A DNA stretch of 58,039 nucleotides from positions 1-58,039 of IMG/VR virus record IMGVR_UViG_3300032326_000244; one strand, 5' to 3'. The notes under the pieces were generated by a model that saw only the letters and a program-made list of their open reading frames with translations, searched no databases and was not told where the DNA came from. Position 1 is the stretch's first letter; every line of letters starts with the position of its first letter. Shown here in pieces: positions 55,487 through 58,039 of the stretch. The position numbers and the translations under genes are program-made. This DNA comes from a virus.

Positions 55487-56050
55487 TTAGAACCAAAGAT
55501 ATAAGCCGTTTAGGCTTAGTAGTATTCCAAAACCGGCTACTACAAAACTGCCCCAAAACATGGCTATACTAACTGCTAAAATACTTGCTGATAGAACAAC
55601 AATTGCCAATTGGTAAGCTGTGCTCGCATAACTGATCCATGGGCTAGACTTCTTAGCTTCTTCTCGGGCAGCTTCCATTTCTCTTGCTTTAATAGCAATC
55701 TCTTTTTTATCAGAATCCATGCGTTCTTTTTCTGCCATGAATTCTGCTTTTAGTTTTGGATCAGCTGTTGTCTTTGCGGCAATTTCGTAGCTAACACCAC
55801 GACCTGCTTTGGCTTGATACTGTGCCCATGTATTGTTAGCACCAAGTGTATTGTTTAATACTGTGCTAGACAACTTGCCACCGTACCATGCGTTAACTGC
55901 TAGTAATAAAGCAAACACAGAAATGACCATACCTGCTTTGTCTTTTAGCTTGGCTTCACGCTCGCTACGTGATCCAACTGGCGGTTTTGGCGCATCTGGA
56001 TCTTTTGGTGTTTTGTTTATTAATTTTAATACTGAATCAACTACTGACAT
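55487..56050 (-). CDS. DUF4337-like membrane protein
   Basis: Hydrophobic segments are at about residues 38-58 (GMVISVFALLLAVNAWYG), 143-162 and 166-187; the middle contains NNTWAQYQAKAGRGVSYE, which fits the DUF4337 family from memory. The middle region is helical and charged and may form a coiled coil in the cytoplasm or periplasm. The gene lies inside the lysis cassette between the holin-like gene and the lipoproteins. It may be an accessory lysis protein. Function unknown. Confidence 0.7.
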   Translation of the reverse strand: MSVVDSVLKLINKTPKDPDAPKPPVGSRSEREAKLKDKAGMVISVFALLLAVNAWYGGKLSSTVLNNTLGANNTWAQYQAKAGRGVSYEIAAKTTADPKLKAEFMAEKERMDSDKKEIAIKAREMEAAREEAKKSSPWISYASTAYQLAIVVLSASILAVSIAMFWGSFVVAGFGILLSLNGLYLWF

Positions 56051-56062
56051 TTACTTCGCTCC

Positions 56063-56284
56063 TTAAAATCCGAATATACTTTTCTTTGGTTCTGTTAAAA
56101 ACTTTTCCGCAATAGTCGCACCTTTAGCTCTGACGTGCGGATCTGGGCTATTTAACATCTCGTTAATTAACGCAGTCTTAGCCATTCTATCCATAGTTTG
56201 ATCTCTGGAAACAGACTTTTGAACTTCTGGATTAGTGGCGCATCCTGTTAATAATACTAGGGAGATAATTAATACAATTTTCAT
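56063..56284 (-). CDS. Small outer-membrane-type lipoprotein (73 aa)
   Basis: The start at 56284 overlaps the upstream stop as ATGA. The sequence begins with MKIVLIISLVLLTGC, a signal peptide with lipobox LLTGC, so the mature protein carries a lipid on Cys15. The rest is helical and charged (RDQTMDRMAKTALINEML). It lies next to the o-spanin-like gene and may act in envelope lysis. No enzyme motif. Confidence 0.72.
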   Translation of the reverse strand: MKIVLIISLVLLTGCATNPEVQKSVSRDQTMDRMAKTALINEMLNSPDPHVRAKGATIAEKFLTEPKKSIFGF

Positions 56285-56547
56285 TTTATGCTTTCGTGTA
56301 TTTTCTTTTGTGTCTCGTACCATTCTTGCCAACCTTCTACTTTAGTCGAGCATTCGTGATATAATGTGTAGTTGTGTATAACAACTTTTAACATTTCTGT
56401 AATGGCTACTTGATTGCCTTCTATCTTTTTAAGACTTTCACATTTTTCCTTTAGCACTTGCGGCGCTTCAGGAAATTTAGTTTTGACAGGCACTACAGTA
56501 GAGCATCCTACTAGCAAAGCAGATATAACTAAAGCAACGTATTTCAT
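56281..56547 (-). CDS. Putative outer-membrane spanin lipoprotein
   Basis: A lipobox LLVGC follows the signal peptide (MKYVALVISALLVGC). The mature part is short, starts with Val/Pro/Lys residues (STVVPVKTKFPEAP) and contains two cysteines and an amphipathic helix. This is the layout of an Rz1-like o-spanin. It overlaps the inner-membrane coiled-coil protein by four bases, as i-spanin and o-spanin genes often do. Such pairs fuse inner and outer membranes in Gram-negative hosts. Confidence 0.65.
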   Translation of the reverse strand: MKYVALVISALLVGCSTVVPVKTKFPEAPQVLKEKCESLKKIEGNQVAITEMLKVVIHNYTLYHECSTKVEGWQEWYETQKKIHESIK

Positions 56548-57062
56548 TTTTTACCCTCTGCTGCTTTGTTTAATTCTGTGGCTTGATTATGTATATCTAT
56601 CATTTCCTTAGGAACAGGACAGTTTTCAATGTATTTGATTACTTCTTCTCGTCTAATTCTTTCAGGACCTTCAACTTCTTTGATTACTTCTTTAGTGTTC
56701 CATCGATCGATATACTTGATAATGTCTTGACCCTTTTCTTTAATCACTTTGGTCTTTGTAACAACCTTTTCTTGAACCACTACGTTAGTCTCATTTGATT
56801 TAACTGCGGCCTCGTCAATTTTCTTTTGTAGTGCTGCGATTTCGTTTTGCCATTTTGTTTCATTGGCAATAACTCCTTGAAAATATACTCCAATCAACAG
56901 CGCAATAATTGATCCTACTTGTATAGGCAATCTATAAGTAGACACAAAAGGAATAAATTTTAAAACCCAGGATGCTAGTATTCCTAAAATACCGGCAATT
57001 AATATTATGGTCCAAAACCAGTCAGGCAGTAATCCTATCATCCAAGTTATTTGCCACATCAC
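56544..57062 (-). CDS. Putative inner-membrane spanin (i-spanin)
   Basis: Two hydrophobic segments, about residues 13-33 (DWFWTIILIAGILGILASW) and 44-63, are followed by a coiled coil (WQNEIAALQKKIDEAAVKS, then VVQEKVVTKTKVIKEKG) that would lie in the periplasm. This fits an i-spanin, which spans the periplasm and pairs with the o-spanin lipoprotein encoded by the overlapping gene. The 172-residue length suits the type. The start lies four bases after the upstream gene overlap. Certainty is limited because spanins lack conserved sequence. Confidence 0.65.
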   Translation of the reverse strand: MMWQITWMIGLLPDWFWTIILIAGILGILASWVLKFIPFVSTYRLPIQVGSIIALLIGVYFQGVIANETKWQNEIAALQKKIDEAAVKSNETNVVVQEKVVTKTKVIKEKGQDIIKYIDRWNTKEVIKEVEGPERIRREEVIKYIENCPVPKEMIDIHNQATELNKAAEGKK

Positions 57063-57796
57063 ATTTTCTCCAAGGCCACTGCGTTGCCTTCATTTTCAAA
57101 TATAAATGTATTACCAATTTTTGTAATGTTATAATTTCCAAGCACTTTTGTTAGATAGAGTATTTCAGCAATGTCTGAATTTTCTATCATCATACGCCCT
57201 TGTACAGTTTCATATACGTCTTTACGTGGACCCCAATTCTTAATTCGCATTGTCAATGGTTCGGTATACTTTTTAGAAAATGTAATACCGTCAGTGTCTA
57301 CATCTATACTTTCTAGATAACTCTTGTTAAAGAAGTTGGTAAAATTATTAACACGACTTTCTCGAATACGCATATCATACTCATCGGGTGTGTTAGGAAT
57401 AGTTTCTATTAAACTTTGCTCGTCTACAGGTAACGACTGAAAACTTTTGTGGTATCTAAATTTAAATTGGTCAATTCCTGTTAGCTTGCCCACGCCGTCG
57501 AGGATTTCCATAATTTGTTCACCTATACGTCGACCACGTTCGATTTCCACAAATACTTTATATTTGCCATCACTTAGTTCGCCTGGCGTAGCATCAGCAT
57601 CTAGCACAAAGTCGTAACCACGCTCCACAAAATTTACTAGGTCTTTAGCAGGCTCATGGTCTTCCACGGTAAAGCTAACAACCACAATGTCTTTGTCGCT
57701 GCCCATTTTGCTGGCATAGCTATCAATTTCAAATATATTATCAACAAGATTTCGTAAATCTTCTTGACGTAGGTCTTCGTTAAACTGCTGGGACAC
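57059..57796 (-). CDS. Conserved phage protein of unknown function (245 aa)
   Basis: The protein has segments VVVSFTVEDHEPAKDLVNFV and FVLDADATPGELSDGKYKVFV, where strands alternate with acidic loops, then a C-terminal ILYLTKVLGNYNITKIGN stretch. From memory, similar proteins with the ERGYDFVLDADATPGELxDG segment occur in T4-like marine phages. No catalytic motif. It follows the right-edge partial gene with a 17-base overlap and is the first of the lysis region genes. Function unknown. Confidence 0.78.
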   Translation of the reverse strand: MSQQFNEDLRQEDLRNLVDNIFEIDSYASKMGSDKDIVVVSFTVEDHEPAKDLVNFVERGYDFVLDADATPGELSDGKYKVFVEIERGRRIGEQIMEILDGVGKLTGIDQFKFRYHKSFQSLPVDEQSLIETIPNTPDEYDMRIRESRVNNFTNFFNKSYLESIDVDTDGITFSKKYTEPLTMRIKNWGPRKDVYETVQGRMMIENSDIAEILYLTKVLGNYNITKIGNTFIFENEGNAVALEKM

Positions 57797-58039
57797 TTGG
57801 AGCTCCTCCTGCTGCGGGCGCCGCTGGCGCTGCTGGTTCTACTTGTGCGTTATCTGCTGGCTCTGTTGGAGCAGTCTGTTGACCTTCTGTTTTGCCTATG
57901 CCCATCTGTTCTCTCATTTTAGTCATATAACCGTTAAAGGTATCTTCAACTAATTTTCGTGGCATAATAATTTCCACTAACCATACTGGTTTACGGTCCA
58001 ATTTACCCTTCTGTGTATTATGACGCAAGTCTTCTGGCT
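57780..58039 (-). CDS. Partial phage protein (C-terminal part, 5' end outside window)
   Basis: The frame is open through the right edge, so the true start lies beyond the window; a TTG at 58028 is only a possible internal codon. The visible part reads HNTQKGKLDRKPVWLVEIIM and continues to a Pro/Ala/Gly-rich low-complexity tail. From memory, C-terminal ends with RKPVWLVExxMP recur in T4-like phage virion proteins, whose role I cannot name. The protein ends in a run of Ala and Pro. It overlaps the next gene by 17 bases. Confidence 0.6.
   Translation of the reverse strand, partial: PEDLRHNTQKGKLDRKPVWLVEIIMPRKLVEDTFNGYMTKMREQMGIGKTEGQQTAPTEPADNAQVEPAAPAAPAAGGAPSVPAV

Noticed and set aside
1-58039. 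tRNA genes, CRISPR arrays or insertion sequences
   Set aside because: None was seen: gaps between genes are short, no regularly spaced repeats or transposase motifs appear. tRNA search was by eye only and not exhaustive.

Overview
The window is part of a large, tailed double-stranded DNA phage genome of the T4-like myovirus type (relatives of marine and freshwater T4-like phages), with moderately low GC content. The evidence is a family B DNA polymerase next to a sliding-clamp-like gene, a T4 RNase H-like 5' nuclease, a DsbA-like small DNA-binding protein, a GH19 endolysin, a holin and spanin lysis set, and very tight packing with many ATGA or TAATG overlaps. Lipoproteins and a spanin pair point to a Gram-negative host; the exact host cannot be read from this window. 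I saw no tRNA, rRNA, transposon or CRISPR array, but this was by eye.

Left region (1-16687, mostly + strand): an accessory island with eleven radical SAM enzymes of three designs: seven with an N-terminal twitch-type cysteine domain, two with a C-terminal SPASM-type cysteine region, and two plain ones with a cysteine-rich C-terminus. Between them lie a short Rossmann (SDR-like) protein, a split nitroreductase-like protein and an Fe(II)/2-oxoglutarate oxygenase-like protein. A partial methyltransferase-like gene enters from the left edge. The set looks like a multi-step tailoring pathway with an unknown substrate. Two divergent gene pairs inside it share palindromic intergenic regions.

Middle region (16684-42065, - strand): nucleotide metabolism and replication. 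It holds ThyX, the 5' nuclease, FolE, QueE, a QueD-like T-fold protein, a DpdA-type transglycosylase, the clamp and DNA polymerase. FolE, QueD-like, QueE and DpdA fit 7-deazaguanine modification of phage DNA, but no QueC is seen. An alcohol-dehydrogenase-like and a Gfo/Idh/MocA-like oxidoreductase sit between the QueD-like and DpdA genes and may act on the modified base or on a sugar. A MoxR-type ATPase is paired with a metallopeptidase/VWA protein. Two tandem SGNH hydrolases, a glycosyltransferase and a shortened UDP-sugar dehydrogenase add glycan functions.

Right region (42180-58039): one isolated + strand gene for a small secreted metallopeptidase with its own promoter and terminator, then - strand genes for virion-related or unknown proteins, endolysin, Dps, a nucleotidyltransferase, a ClpA-type unfoldase, peptide deformylase, DnaJ, and the holin/spanin lysis genes. 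Six - or + strand promoters match sigma70 consensus closely (TTGAC-type -35, 17 or 18 bases, TATAAT-type -10), and several NATAAATA boxes resemble T4-type late promoters. Two promoters lie so close to the start codon that leaderless mRNAs are expected.
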